Shown here in pieces: positions 1 to 9,332 of a DNA stretch of 44,198 bases (position 1 is its first letter; each line of letters opens with the position of its first letter). The translations under genes and the position numbers were made by a program. The notes under the pieces were generated by a model, which did not search any database, was not told the DNA's origin, and saw only the letters and a program-made list of their open reading frames with translations. This DNA comes from Helicobacter mesocricetorum (lineage in GTDB: Bacteria > Campylobacterota > Campylobacteria > Campylobacterales > Helicobacteraceae), in the NCBI RefSeq assembly GCF_900198605.1, contig NZ_FZPJ01000049.1, forward strand, positions 1 through 44,198, read 5' to 3'.

Positions 1-437
1 TCCTACTCTTGTTTGTAAGGTTTTAAGATTAAGGGGGTTGGGGTTGGTTGGGTTTAGAGTCTTTAGGTTCCAAGAATCTTAAGATTAGTTAGTTAGGTTA
101 GATGGATACTTTAGATTGGGTTTTGTTGTGTTTCATCTGTTGTTTTGTTAGGGGATTGTTTAAGAGCTTAGGCATTAAAGAAATGGTAGAGAATCTTTAA
201 GGGAGAGTTTGGATTAGGATTAAAAAGCTAAAGAGAATTGCTTTTGTGGCGAATTATTACTTTTATAGCAGTTGGATTTGTCTCTACTTTAAAGAAAGAT
301 TCAAGCTTTAAAGATAGAGGATTTTGATAACCAAGATGGAGATTAAAGGCTCTGAATAATAAATTTTAATTTTTGATAAATTCTATAATTAAGACGGATT
401 AAGATAAAATAAAATCTAAAACACTAAAAGGAAAAAT
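1..437. other. Region without intact gene; probable decayed glycosyltransferase DNA
   Basis: I see no intact gene in this stretch. A plus-strand stretch at about 210-310 can be read as WIRIKKLKRIAFVANYY and stops soon after. It resembles the basic-hydrophobic tails of Campylobacter/Helicobacter surface glycosyltransferases, but no start or conserved domain remains. The left end is strongly G/T-skewed, with short repeats of ggttgggg type. The last 40 bases are AT-rich and end in AAAGGA, a plausible ribosome-binding site for the ATG at 438. The reading is that of a 3' remnant of an upstream gene, and it is weak. Confidence 0.3.
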
Positions 438-1598
438 ATGGGGTTCATTTTAGCTAATAGGACAGATGGAAGCGGTTCAAGACTAAATGCCTTTTTAAAT
501 GCTTTATATATTGCACAATATTTAGGAGACTTATCTTATGCAAAACTTTTATGGATAGGTGGCACAAGAGACAATACTGGTGCTAATAAAAATCATATCA
601 TAGGTGCTTCTTTAGACAAAGTAGATAAAATATTTTCTCAAAACTTCATCGACAACTACTGCATACAAGAACAGGCAAAAAATAATGCCACATTCATTGA
701 TATAACAAACTTTAAAAATCTACAATCCCTAAAAATTGCTTTTTTTAGCAATCAATATGATTACTTTATTACCCCAATAGGAAGTTTAGCTTGGTATCTT
801 CAAGATATTAATCTCAATGAATATAGAGCAATGACTTTATGCTTATAGCAAAAATTAGATTTTCTCTATGAATTTGACTATGCTATTTCAAAAGCCTATG
901 AAGATACAAATAAAATAGGCAGTTTTATAGCTATTCACTTCAGAAGTGGGGATGTCATTTATGACTATTCTCCCATAAGAAAACATAATTTACTTGCTAT
1001 AAATCTTGCGAGCTGTTGTGAGCTTATTTTATCTTTAATACAAAAAGAACTTTCAAAAAACAAAGATCAAACTATTGTTCTTATTGGGGATGATTTAGAT
1101 TCCATACAAAAAATAATAAATTTTTACAACAAACCCAATATTATTTCCACCAATCAATTAAGAGAAAATGATGCCTATGGCTATCACAAAGAATTTCAAC
1201 TTTTTTTATATGATACGATTTTTCTCTCACAAGCAAAAATGATTTATACAACAGGTTCTGCTTTAACAAAAATAGCATATTTACTTGGCAATTCTCATTA
1301 TGTTTTAAGCAATAATGTTTTTACTCCTAAAGAATGCTATGAAAATTTTAAATTTTTTTACGGACAAATCATATTCTCTCCAATGCAAAGAGCATATTCC
1401 CTTTTTCAATTATTCTTACTAGGTTCTAAAACTCAAGAAAGTGTAAGCATTCTTAGGAGTTATCTTTTATCTGCTTTGGATTTAGATCCAGATAATGATA
1501 AATACAGAATCTATTTCCTAGTATTACTTCTGCAAAATAATGAATTTCAAGAAGCGGATTTTTACCTCCAAAATATTTTAAATACAAGAAGAGAATAG
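438..1598 (+). pseudogene. Fucosyltransferase-like glycosyltransferase gene broken by one nonsense codon
   Basis: Two open stretches (438-848 and 849-1598) lie in the same frame, separated only by a TAG at 846-848. Read through, the product is about 386 aa. It begins GFILANRTDGSGSRLNAFLN, which resembles the donor-binding start of fucosyltransferase-like enzymes. It contains AIHFRSGD, matching the HxRxGD motif of alpha-1,2/1,6- and O-fucosyltransferases, just after the stop. The C-terminal 60 aa look like a TPR-type helical repeat (LDLDPDNDKYRIYFLVLLLQ). An AAAGGA ribosome-binding site precedes the ATG. The single in-frame stop suggests recent inactivation or a sequence error. A role in LPS or surface glycan synthesis is inferred; donor and acceptor are unknown. 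Confidence 0.55.
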
Positions 1599-1601
1599 TT
1601 T

Positions 1602-2156
1602 TTGAAAACCTTATTTTTTCATAGCTGGACAGGATATGTTTATCAAAATATCTTTAATAATTTTAATTTTATCTGCATTACCCCTTCTTATCCCTCACTT
1701 TTTGAAATAAAGCAAAAAATTCAATCCCTAAAGCCCCTCAACTTATCTAATGACAACTTTTATATTAACTCTCTCTATCAAACCCCTCTACTCTCTGCCT
1801 CCTCCCGCCTTAAATCTCACCTAGCTTATAAACTAGGAGAGGCAATGATAGATAATTCTAAAAGTCTTTTAGGATATATAAGAATGCCTTATGTGTTATC
1901 TTATATTAAAGATAAACACAATAAAGAACAAAAACAATACCAAGAAAAAATAAAAAAGAATCCTAAATTAAAACTTCCTCCTTTAGAATCTTATTCTGAT
2001 TATAAAGAATCTTTAAAAATAAAAACAACTCTTTCTTATAAGTTAGGAGAAGCATTAATAAAGGCTTATAAACAAAACTTCTTTAAATTTCCTCTTCCCT
2101 TTATAGCAAATAATACTAATTATAATGGGGAGGGGGCATACTATGGTTTTATTTAA
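1602..2156 (+). pseudogene. Remnant of a surface-glycan glycosyltransferase C-terminal tail
   Basis: The frame starts at TTG and encodes about 184 aa. From residue 65 on it has the repeat architecture seen at the end of many Campylobacter and Helicobacter glycosyltransferases: LAYKLGEAMI near residue 75, a basic lysine-rich stretch, then LSYKLGEALIKAYK near residue 147. No catalytic domain (GT-A DXD or GT-B Rossmann) is visible upstream. Beyond the stop at 2156 another frame (about 2153-2203) continues with KRIVREWREN, the usual end of such tails, so the 3' end has also suffered a frameshift. I read it as the truncated end of a lost glycosyltransferase. Confidence 0.5.
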
Positions 2157-2440
2157 TAGAATCTAAGAGGATAGTAAGAGAGTGGAGAGAGAATCGATTT
2201 TAGTCTCATAGATATTGTTGGCATCAATTCCCTATCATTAGTAATTTGTTAGCTTACAACTCCTATACACTTTTACACAAAAGATTGATTCCTTACAAGT
2301 GATAGGAATAAAGTATTTTCAAAAGTGCTAAATCTCGTTATGAAAATAGAAAACTCTAACAAGCAAAAGACTCTTATTAATAAAAACTACCCATTAATAA
2401 AAACCATAAATTACATAAAAGAAATTTGGAAGCGGAGGTT

Positions 2441-4273
2441 TTATTGTTTTAAGAGATTATAAATTTCTAAAGCTTTTTTGGAATCCACTACTTTTTGTAA
2501 CTCCTCTAAACTTGCTTGATAAATAGATTGAAAATCTCCAAAATAAGCTAAAAGCTTCTTTTGTGTGCTTGGACCAATACCCTTTAGCTCTAAAATCTTG
2601 CTTTTATGCATTGTTTTTTGTTTTTGTTTTTGGTGAAAGGTAATAGCAAAACGATGTGCTTCATCGCGCAATTTTTGTAAAAATTGCAAACGTTTATCGC
2701 TAACTTTAAGCCGATATTCTCTTAAAAGATCATCCCTTAATACATCTCTAGCCCCACCCTTAGCACGATGGGCTTTAAAATCAATTTTTTCTTTGGCAAT
2801 ACCTATCACTTCAATATTTACCCCCACACTTTGCAATAATTCTTTAGCTAAATTTATCTGCCCGGCTCCTCCATCTAAAAGCCATAAATCTGGAGGAAAT
2901 TCTAAAGAAAACGATTCAATGCGTCGCATAAGCATTTCACGCATTTGGGAGTATTCATCACTTCCGCTTAAAGTATAATGCCGATAGGATTTTTTAATAA
3001 ACCCTTCTTCATAAACAATCATAGCTCCTACACTTTGACTGCCACGATGATGCGAAGTATCAAACACTTCAATCCGATAAGGAATATTTTGCAATCCCAA
3101 TAATGCTTTTAAATCCCTTAGAATATATTCTTCTTGGCTACTACTTAATCTCAAAGCTTCTTTAGCGTTTTCTAAAGCAAGGTTGCAAAGCTTTTTCTTT
3201 TCTCCATTTTTTGGAAAATGGATAGAAATTTTTTTTCGCAACTGCAAAAACAAGAAATTTTCTAGCTCTACTTTTACCTCCCCTAAATCATAAGGAATTA
3301 ATATCTGTTTGGGGATTAAGGGTAAATCCTTATGGTAATAATCAATCAAGGCTTGTTTATAAATCTCCACCACATCAAAACCATACTCACTTTTAATATT
3401 TTGTAAAGCACTAGAGACGATTCTGCCATTGCGCATAAAAAACTTCACCAAAACCCCTCTTTTCTCCTCTAAAACAAGTGCAAAAATATCCAAATCTTCT
3501 AATCTAGCAAAATCCACACTAGAGAGGGGATTAATCTGCTGGATTTTTAACATCCTATCGCGTAAAATCATCGCTTCTTCAAAACGCAAATTTTGGGATA
3601 AAAACTCCATTTTTTCCTCTAACTTTACAAGAATCTTTTTGGGATTTTCTATACATTCTAAAGCTTTTTCTAAAATCTTTGCGTATTCTTCTTGGCTAAC
3701 CCTCCCTTCACAAGGTGCTAAACAACGTTTAATTTGATAAAACAAACAAGCTTTTTTGCCTCGGATACAACTCTCCTTTTGCACAAGCGGAAAAAATTCA
3801 TAAAGACAATCCAGCAAATCCCTTCCCCCGCTTGAATAAGGACCAAAATAACGAATATTTTGTGTCTTTTTCATCACTTTACGCGTTAAAACTATACGCG
3901 CATAAGGCTGACCTTTATCCACATACAAATAAGGATAAGTTTTATCATCACGTAAGAGGATATTATACTTAGGCTTTAATTGTTTAATAAGAGAATTTTC
4001 CAAAATGAGGGCATCATTTTCGTTTTCTAAAAGGATGTAGCGCAATGTAGCCACTTGTGAAACCATTTGCGTAATTCGTGGGCTTAAATTGGGTGCAACA
4101 CTAAGTTTAGGGGTAAATCGAAAATAGCTTTTAATGCGATTTTTTAAGTTTCTAGCTTTCCCGACATAAAGCAATCTCCCCTCACTATCAAAATAATGAT
4201 ATACACCACTTAAAGGTGGAAGCTTTTTTAAATCATTTAAAAGATTTTCGTTAAGAGGCTCTAATGATTGCAT
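2441..4273 (-). CDS. uvrC: Excinuclease ABC subunit C
   Basis: This is the nuclease subunit of UvrABC nucleotide excision repair, which cuts DNA on both sides of a bulky lesion after UvrB loading. The 610 aa are normal for UvrC. The N-terminal GIY-YIG nuclease is clear (GVYHYF at 23-28, YVGKARNLKNRI at 36-47). A UVR-type helical pair for UvrB contact lies near 205-235 (EEKMEFLSQNLRFEEAMILRDRM region). The RNase H-like second nuclease follows, and the end has a helix-hairpin-helix (LKGIGPSTQKKLLAYFG). The start overlaps the end of the upstream minus-strand gene by 13 nt, so the two are probably co-transcribed. Confidence 0.97.
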   Translation of the reverse strand: MQSLEPLNENLLNDLKKLPPLSGVYHYFDSEGRLLYVGKARNLKNRIKSYFRFTPKLSVAPNLSPRITQMVSQVATLRYILLENENDALILENSLIKQLKPKYNILLRDDKTYPYLYVDKGQPYARIVLTRKVMKKTQNIRYFGPYSSGGRDLLDCLYEFFPLVQKESCIRGKKACLFYQIKRCLAPCEGRVSQEEYAKILEKALECIENPKKILVKLEEKMEFLSQNLRFEEAMILRDRMLKIQQINPLSSVDFARLEDLDIFALVLEEKRGVLVKFFMRNGRIVSSALQNIKSEYGFDVVEIYKQALIDYYHKDLPLIPKQILIPYDLGEVKVELENFLFLQLRKKISIHFPKNGEKKKLCNLALENAKEALRLSSSQEEYILRDLKALLGLQNIPYRIEVFDTSHHRGSQSVGAMIVYEEGFIKKSYRHYTLSGSDEYSQMREMLMRRIESFSLEFPPDLWLLDGGAGQINLAKELLQSVGVNIEVIGIAKEKIDFKAHRAKGGARDVLRDDLLREYRLKVSDKRLQFLQKLRDEAHRFAITFHQKQKQKTMHKSKILELKGIGPSTQKKLLAYFGDFQSIYQASLEELQKVVDSKKALEIYNLLKQ

Positions 4274-4701
4274 AAAATAGCTTTTCTAATAGATTCAAAA
4301 ATTTCTCTAATCTCTTTATCTTTAGCCAAATTTTCAAAATCTCCCTTAGCTATCTCTCCATACACTTCTAAATTCTCTATTTGTTGTGTTTGGGATTTTT
4401 GGTAAGCATTATTACCGACAAAGGCTTTAATATCTTTAACCCCTAATAATTCCTCTTTGCTTTGCTGGTATTGTTTTAATAACTGCTTTATTATTGTTAG
4501 TTTATAATCAAACTCCTGTTTATAACAAGGATGTTTTAAGACAAAGAATAAAACTTGGTTTTTGATATAACAAAAACAAACACCATCACGAAGACTTTTG
4601 GGTAAAGCCCACAAGAAAGCCTTGATTTGTTGCGTTTGATGAAGTTTTTGATAAGAAGGAGTATTAAAGAGATGAGACAAAATTTGCGATACCTTTTTCA
4701 T
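4261..4701 (-). CDS. DciA/DUF721-like small protein
   Basis: About 146 aa when started at the ATG complementary to 4699-4701 (MKKVSQILSHLF). An upstream ATG at 4809 would add 36 aa but would run through the divergent promoter region and overlap nadB, so I prefer the internal start. The core (LRDGVCFCYIKNQVLFFVLKHPCYKQEF followed by a KLTIIKQLLK helix) has the alternating beta-hairpin/helix look of DUF721 proteins, some of which (DciA) load the replicative helicase DnaB. The identification is by pattern only. The 3' end overlaps uvrC by 13 nt. A TATAAT lies only six bases before the ATG, so the mRNA may be leaderless. Confidence 0.5.
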   Translation of the reverse strand: MKKVSQILSHLFNTPSYQKLHQTQQIKAFLWALPKSLRDGVCFCYIKNQVLFFVLKHPCYKQEFDYKLTIIKQLLKQYQQSKEELLGVKDIKAFVGNNAYQKSQTQQIENLEVYGEIAKGDFENLAKDKEIREIFESIRKAILCNH

Positions 4702-4707
4702 ATTTTG

Positions 4708-4725
4708 ATTATAGCACAGATTATA
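4708..4725 (-). promoter_or_regulatory. Tandem -10 boxes upstream of the DUF721-like gene and uvrC
   Basis: On the minus strand two perfect TATAAT hexamers occupy 4708-4713 and 4720-4725. The proximal one is preceded by TGC (extended -10) and would place transcription start at or next to the ATG at 4701. The distal one would give a leader of about 12 nt without a Shine-Dalgarno. nadB lies divergently at 4804. Confidence 0.5.
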
Positions 4726-4803
4726 CTCTTTAATGGTTGTGGCTTTAAAGATGATCCTTTTAGGGATACTAACACCACTTACCAGTTCTAAAGAATCTCT
4801 ATA

Positions 4804-6267
4804 ATGCATTATGATGTAATTATTGTTGGTGCTGGAATTGCAGGGCTTTATGCCTCTTTAAACTTACCTAAAAATCTTAAAGTCCTTATTCTTTGTAAAG
4901 ACCAACCTTGGGAATGTAATACCTTTTACGCACAAGGTGGAATTGCTGTTGCAAAGGATAAAAAAGACATTCCCTTGCATATCAATGACACCCTAAAAGC
5001 AGGTGCTGGTATGTGTGATAAAAAAATCGTCAAACTCCTTAGCGAGGAAAGTTTAGAGGTATTAGAAGATTTAATCCATAAAGAGATTCCATTTGATAGG
5101 GACAAAGAGGGAAACCTGCTCTTTACCAAAGAAGCTGCTCATAGCACCTCTAGGATTATACACGCTGGAGGAGATTGCACAGGTAGAGTAATACATAGTC
5201 ATCTTATCTCACAAATCTCCCATACTTTGTGGAAAAATGCCACAGTTACAGAACTCCTTATTGATAACAATCATTGCTATGGCGTAAGTGTCTTAACCAA
5301 AAGAGGAAATTATAATCTTTATGCAAAGAATATTATTTTAGCCAGTGGAGGCATAGGGGCTTTGTTTGAATACCACACCAACGCTTATACAATCTCTAGT
5401 GAATTACACGGTATGATTTTAGAAAATGGTTTAAAACTCCAAGATATGGAAATGCTACAATTCCATCCCACAGTGTTTGTCAAAACGCCTTATGCCAGAA
5501 AAATGCTTCTTAGCGAAGCCCTAAGAGGTGAAGGAGCATATATTATAGATTTTTGGGGAAAGCGATTCTTATTTGATTATGATGATAGAGGAGAACTTGC
5601 CTCAAGGGATAAGGTAGCGCGTTCTATTTATGATTACAAATTACAACTATCACAAAAATACCCTACTAATTCTCAAGAATCCGAAGTTTATTTAGATTTA
5701 AGTGCTTTCTCTAAAGATTTTTTTCAAACAAGATTCCCCAATATTGCTCGCAATCTTAATGCCTTTGGATTTGATTTACCCAAAGATAAAATCCCCATCT
5801 CCCCTGCTTTTCACTATTGTATGGGAGGCATTAAATGCGATGAGAAAGGCAAGGTTTTAAATATTGATAATCTCTATGCCATAGGAGAATGTGCTTGCAC
5901 AGGAGTGCATGGTGCTAATCGCCTTGCTTCAAACTCTCTCTTAGAAGCCCTTGTATTTGCGCGTCGTGCTACATTAGATATTTTAGGAAAAGAAACCACA
6001 CTCAATAAAAGAGAATTTCCACTCCATACACAAACCCTCTATAAAGAACAAGATGAAAATCTAAAGACTATTTTACGCAATCTTATGTGGAATAAAGTTG
6101 GTATCATCCGCAAAAAAAGTGATCTTAATGAAGCTTTAGGAGGTATTGAAGTTATGCTACAAAGCGGAGTTGGGAGACTTTTAAAACTGCGTCTATTAAC
6201 AGCTAAAAATATTGTTGAATCGGCACTAAAACGTTCCCATTCTATTGGGGCGCATTATATGCGATAA
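4804..6267 (+). CDS. nadB: L-aspartate oxidase
   Basis: This FAD enzyme oxidises L-aspartate to iminoaspartate, the first step of de novo NAD synthesis, and passes it to NadA. The 487 aa begin with a Rossmann dinucleotide fold (VIIVGAGIAGLYA, 5-17). The succinate dehydrogenase/fumarate reductase-superfamily motifs follow: HAGGDCTGR, LQFHPTVF, EALRGEGAYI and SRDKVARSIY. The C-terminal FAD contact is IGECACTGVHGANRLASNSLLEAL. The length and the absence of the extra fumarate-reductase segments favour NadB over FrdA/SdhA. The ATG at 4804 gives the usual short lead before the Rossmann motif. It is divergent from the uvrC pair; guaA follows after 92 bp. Confidence 0.93.
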   Translation: MHYDVIIVGAGIAGLYASLNLPKNLKVLILCKDQPWECNTFYAQGGIAVAKDKKDIPLHINDTLKAGAGMCDKKIVKLLSEESLEVLEDLIHKEIPFDRDKEGNLLFTKEAAHSTSRIIHAGGDCTGRVIHSHLISQISHTLWKNATVTELLIDNNHCYGVSVLTKRGNYNLYAKNIILASGGIGALFEYHTNAYTISSELHGMILENGLKLQDMEMLQFHPTVFVKTPYARKMLLSEALRGEGAYIIDFWGKRFLFDYDDRGELASRDKVARSIYDYKLQLSQKYPTNSQESEVYLDLSAFSKDFFQTRFPNIARNLNAFGFDLPKDKIPISPAFHYCMGGIKCDEKGKVLNIDNLYAIGECACTGVHGANRLASNSLLEALVFARRATLDILGKETTLNKREFPLHTQTLYKEQDENLKTILRNLMWNKVGIIRKKSDLNEALGGIEVMLQSGVGRLLKLRLLTAKNIVESALKRSHSIGAHYMR

Positions 6268-6359
6268 AATATTCCTGATTTCTCCATAGTTTTCTTATTT
6301 TCTTAAGTTATAAGTTAATCTTAAATAAGATTCTCTGCAAATTTTCATTAGGGATTTTT

Positions 6360-9326
6360 ATGAATAATTTACAAATTTTAGTCCTAGACTTTGGCAGTCA
6401 ATACACACAGCTTATCGCAAGGAGATTGCGTGAAGCTGGAGTTTATACCGAGATTGTGCCCTACTTTGAAAAGCTAGATTCTATCAAGGCAAAAAACCCT
6501 AAAGGCATAATCTTAAGCGGAGGACCTGCGAGTGTGTATGAAAAGGACGCTTACAAGCCTGATAATGCGATTTTTGCACTTGGGATTCCTATTCTTGGAA
6601 TCTGCTATGGTATGCAGCTTATCGCCCAACATTTTGGTGGCAAAGTGATAAAGGCAGAGGCACAGGAGTTTGGCAAGGCGGTGTTAGAGATAAAAGAGGG
6701 GAAAAACAAACTTTTTAAAAACATCAAGCAAGATTCTATTGTGTGGATGAGCCACGCTGATAAGGTAGAATCTATCCCGCAAGGCTTTGTGGAGCTTGCA
6801 AAGTCGGGCAATACGCATTATTGTGCGATTGCGGATTTTTCGCGAGATATTTATGCCCTGCAATTCCACCCCGAGGTCGTGCATAGCGAGTGTGGGGGGC
6901 AGATTTTGCAAAATTTTGCAGTGGATATTTGCAGGAGTGATACAAGCTGGAATATGCGAAACTTTGCCGAAAATGAGATTATAAAATTACAACAAATCGT
7001 CTATGGAATCCAAAAGATAGAATCTAACCCCATTGCCTTTTTAACCTTTAAAGAAACGTGTGAGAGTATGAAAAAATCTCAAGTGATAGAAAGGCTTCTT
7101 AAAATCTGGGAGGATTCTGTGCGTCTTACCCAAAAGCTAAGTGAGGAGATTATCGCACACAGGAGAGCAGAAATCAAAGAGGATTACATTAAAAAAGCAC
7201 ATCAGATTCTAATCATTGCCAAAAAGGAACAATGGCTAGGGTTTATCGCTACAAAAGACAATGAAATCACTTTATTGTTTGTAGATTCTCAATCCTTTAG
7301 TAGAGGGCTTGGCAAAGCCTTGATAAAAGAGGCATTAAAGCGATATTTAGGAGGGTTTGATGTGATTATCCTCAAAAGTCGTGAATGGGCTTTAGGATTT
7401 TATAAAAAATTAGGCTTTCAAGAAAGTGGAAATCCCTTTTATGCAGGGGCTTCTGGGAAAATCCGACTAATTCCTTTAAGCATTATGCGTAAGGATTTGC
7501 AACAATCTTTAGGGCAAAAAGAGGAGAGAGAGCGTTGCGCTTGGGCGAGAGATAAAGACGAAGTGGCAAGAAAGCTCTATGAGGATTATCACGATAAAGA
7601 ATGGGGGGTGCCGCTACACGATGACAAAAAACTCTTTGAACAGCTTGTTTTAGAGGGCTTTCAAGCAGGGCTTAGCTGGATTAGCATTCTCAAAAAACGC
7701 GAGGCATTTCGGGCAGCATTTGATGGCTTTGACCCAAAAATTATCGCACACTATGATGAAGCAAAGATTCAAGAGTTGATGAGTAATGAGGGCATTATCC
7801 GCAATCGTGCAAAAATTGAATCCGCAATCCATAATGCGAAATTGTTTTTGGAGATTCAAAGCGAGTTTGGGAGTTTTGATAGGTATATTTGGGGCTTTGT
7901 AGATAGTAAGCCAATCATCAATCATTTTGCGTCTATGAGTGAGATACCGACAAAAACCCCGCTTTCAGACAAGATTAGCAAAGATTTGCAAAAAAGAGGC
8001 TTTAAGTTTGTAGGTAGCACAATGATGTATGCGTTTATGCAAAGTGTGGGAATGGTGAATGACCACCTTGATTCGTGCTTTAGGAGGCATTCAGCTTCGG
8101 GCAATCATTCCGCAGATTTTGTGGATTTTGCAGGTTCGCAGACCATTAGTCTAGCCTCACACACAAAATCCATAAAAGACCACGAAAACACTACCGCGTG
8201 CAGTGGCAAAGCCACAAACCCACACTTGCAAAATCTTAGAATACTAGACGAAAAGCAAAACATAAAGAGACAAAATGTGAGTGAGCAAAATCATTTAGAA
8301 TCTAGCTCGGAAGTATCTTTAGACAATTTTTGTGGTTGTCAAGCTCTAAACAAGGGAGTTAGCTCATCGCTAATGACCGAAGTTGAGAGTGCAGACTCCA
8401 CAAAAAGTAACAAAGAGACGCCGAGCAAAGTGCTGTGTGCCGTTAGTGGCGGGGTAGATTCTAGCGTTGTCGCCGCCTTGCTCTATCGTGCCATTGGGGA
8501 GAATCTTATCCCTGTGTTTGTCGATACAGGGCTTTTACGCAAGGGCGAGAGAGAGGCGGTAGAGAAAATGTTTAGAGAAAACTTAAAAGTCCCGCTCATT
8601 ACCGCAGATGCAAGCAAGCTATTTCTAAGTCGCCTTAAAGGTGTGCTAGACCCCGAGCTTAAGCGTAAAATCATTGGCGAGACTTTTATTGAAGTCTTTG
8701 AAAAAGAGGCAAAAAAGCATAATCAAAAGGGTGAGATAAAATTCCTAGCTCAAGGCACGCTTTATCCTGATGTGATTGAATCTGTTAGCGTAAAAGGACC
8801 TAGCAAGACGATTAAAAGCCATCATAATGTCGGGGGTTTGCCCGAGTGGATGAAATTTGAGCTGATTGAGCCATTGCGGGAGCTTTTTAAAGACGAAGTG
8901 AGGGCGTTAGGCAGGGAGCTAGGAATGCCAGAGTCGATGCTAATGCGACACCCTTTCCCCGGACCCGGACTTGCCATTCGCATTATGGGAGAGGTGAATA
9001 AGAGGGATTTGGATTTGTTGCGTGAGGCGGATTGTATTTTTATAGAGGAGTTGCAAAAACAGGGGTATTATGACAAAGTGTGGCAGGCGTTTTGCGTGTT
9101 GCTGAATGTGCGGAGTGTTGGGGTAATGGGCGATAATCGCACCTATGATAACACCATTTGCGTCCGAGCGGTTGAGGCAATCGATGGAATGACGGCGACT
9201 TTTGCACATTTGCCCCATAGCTTTTTAGAATCTGTCTCTAACCGCATTATTAATGAGGTTGAGGGCATTAACCGCGTGGTGTATGATATTACTAGCAAAC
9301 CCCCAGGAACGATTGAGTGGGAGTAG
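6360..9326 (+). CDS. guaA: GMP synthase carrying an internal GNAT-Tag (3-methyladenine glycosylase) insertion
   Basis: GMP synthase converts XMP to GMP using glutamine and ATP. Normal length is about 510 aa; this one is 988. Residues 1-210 are the class I amidotransferase (Cys82 in GICYGMQL, His170 and Glu172 in FHPEV). The ATP-pyrophosphatase resumes at [13 protein letters not shown] (690-702) and runs to the C-terminal dimerisation domain ending GTIEWE. Between them lies an in-frame insert (about 211-689). A GNAT-like fold (about 225-375) has RGLGKAL at 315-321 and FYKKLGF. A full DNA-3-methyladenine glycosylase I (391-578) has Zn ligands Cys393, His411, His569 and Cys573 and catalytic Glu432 in [11 protein letters not shown] low-complexity linker (580-689) follows. 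All motifs look intact, so a multifunctional protein is possible. Its last 261 bp recur downstream. Confidence 0.9.
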   Translation: MNNLQILVLDFGSQYTQLIARRLREAGVYTEIVPYFEKLDSIKAKNPKGIILSGGPASVYEKDAYKPDNAIFALGIPILGICYGMQLIAQHFGGKVIKAEAQEFGKAVLEIKEGKNKLFKNIKQDSIVWMSHADKVESIPQGFVELAKSGNTHYCAIADFSRDIYALQFHPEVVHSECGGQILQNFAVDICRSDTSWNMRNFAENEIIKLQQIVYGIQKIESNPIAFLTFKETCESMKKSQVIERLLKIWEDSVRLTQKLSEEIIAHRRAEIKEDYIKKAHQILIIAKKEQWLGFIATKDNEITLLFVDSQSFSRGLGKALIKEALKRYLGGFDVIILKSREWALGFYKKLGFQESGNPFYAGASGKIRLIPLSIMRKDLQQSLGQKEERERCAWARDKDEVARKLYEDYHDKEWGVPLHDDKKLFEQLVLEGFQAGLSWISILKKREAFRAAFDGFDPKIIAHYDEAKIQELMSNEGIIRNRAKIESAIHNAKLFLEIQSEFGSFDRYIWGFVDSKPIINHFASMSEIPTKTPLSDKISKDLQKRGFKFVGSTMMYAFMQSVGMVNDHLDSCFRRHSASGNHSADFVDFAGSQTISLASHTKSIKDHENTTACSGKATNPHLQNLRILDEKQNIKRQNVSEQNHLESSSEVSLDNFCGCQALNKGVSSSLMTEVESADSTKSNKETPSKVLCAVSGGVDSSVVAALLYRAIGENLIPVFVDTGLLRKGEREAVEKMFRENLKVPLITADASKLFLSRLKGVLDPELKRKIIGETFIEVFEKEAKKHNQKGEIKFLAQGTLYPDVIESVSVKGPSKTIKSHHNVGGLPEWMKFELIEPLRELFKDEVRALGRELGMPESMLMRHPFPGPGLAIRIMGEVNKRDLDLLREADCIFIEELQKQGYYDKVWQAFCVLLNVRSVGVMGDNRTYDNTICVRAVEAIDGMTATFAHLPHSFLESVSNRIINEVEGINRVVYDITSKPPGTIEWE
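6990..8426 (+). other. tag: In-frame domain insertion within guaA (GNAT + Tag + linker)
   Basis: This is the segment of guaA with no counterpart in ordinary GMP synthases. It joins after [10 protein letters not shown], the usual end of the amidotransferase linker, and ends just before [12 protein letters not shown]. The Tag part excises 3-methyladenine from alkylated DNA in known homologues. The GNAT part would use acetyl-CoA on an unknown substrate. The last 110 residues are Ser/Asn/Lys-rich and look like translated intergenic DNA, suggesting fusion of once separate genes. The boundaries are estimates from motif positions. Confidence 0.75.
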
Positions 9327-9332
9327 AGAATG
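9319..9332 (+). promoter_or_regulatory. Ribosome-binding site for cassette 1 formed by the last codons of guaA
   Basis: The guaA end TGGGAGTAGAGAATG contains GGGAG (9319-9323), six bases before the ATG of the nuclease gene at 9330. The stop TAG is thus separated from the next start by three bases, an arrangement suited to translational coupling. The same geometry recurs after guaA tail copies 1 and 2. Confidence 0.6.

Noticed and set aside
2220..2320. Inverted repeat CCTATCATT ... AAGTGATAGG as a terminator
   Set aside because: The arms are about 60 bases apart, imperfect, and not followed by a T-run.
4800..4805. TATAAT at the start of nadB as its promoter
   Set aside because: It overlaps the ATG at 4804, so a transcript from it would lack the start codon; the true nadB promoter must lie upstream.
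8940..9218. Minus-strand ORF beginning [19 protein letters not shown], repeated at 11203-11451
   Set aside because: It is the antisense shadow of the guaA tail; it repeats only because the tail is duplicated, and it shows no start signals or domain.
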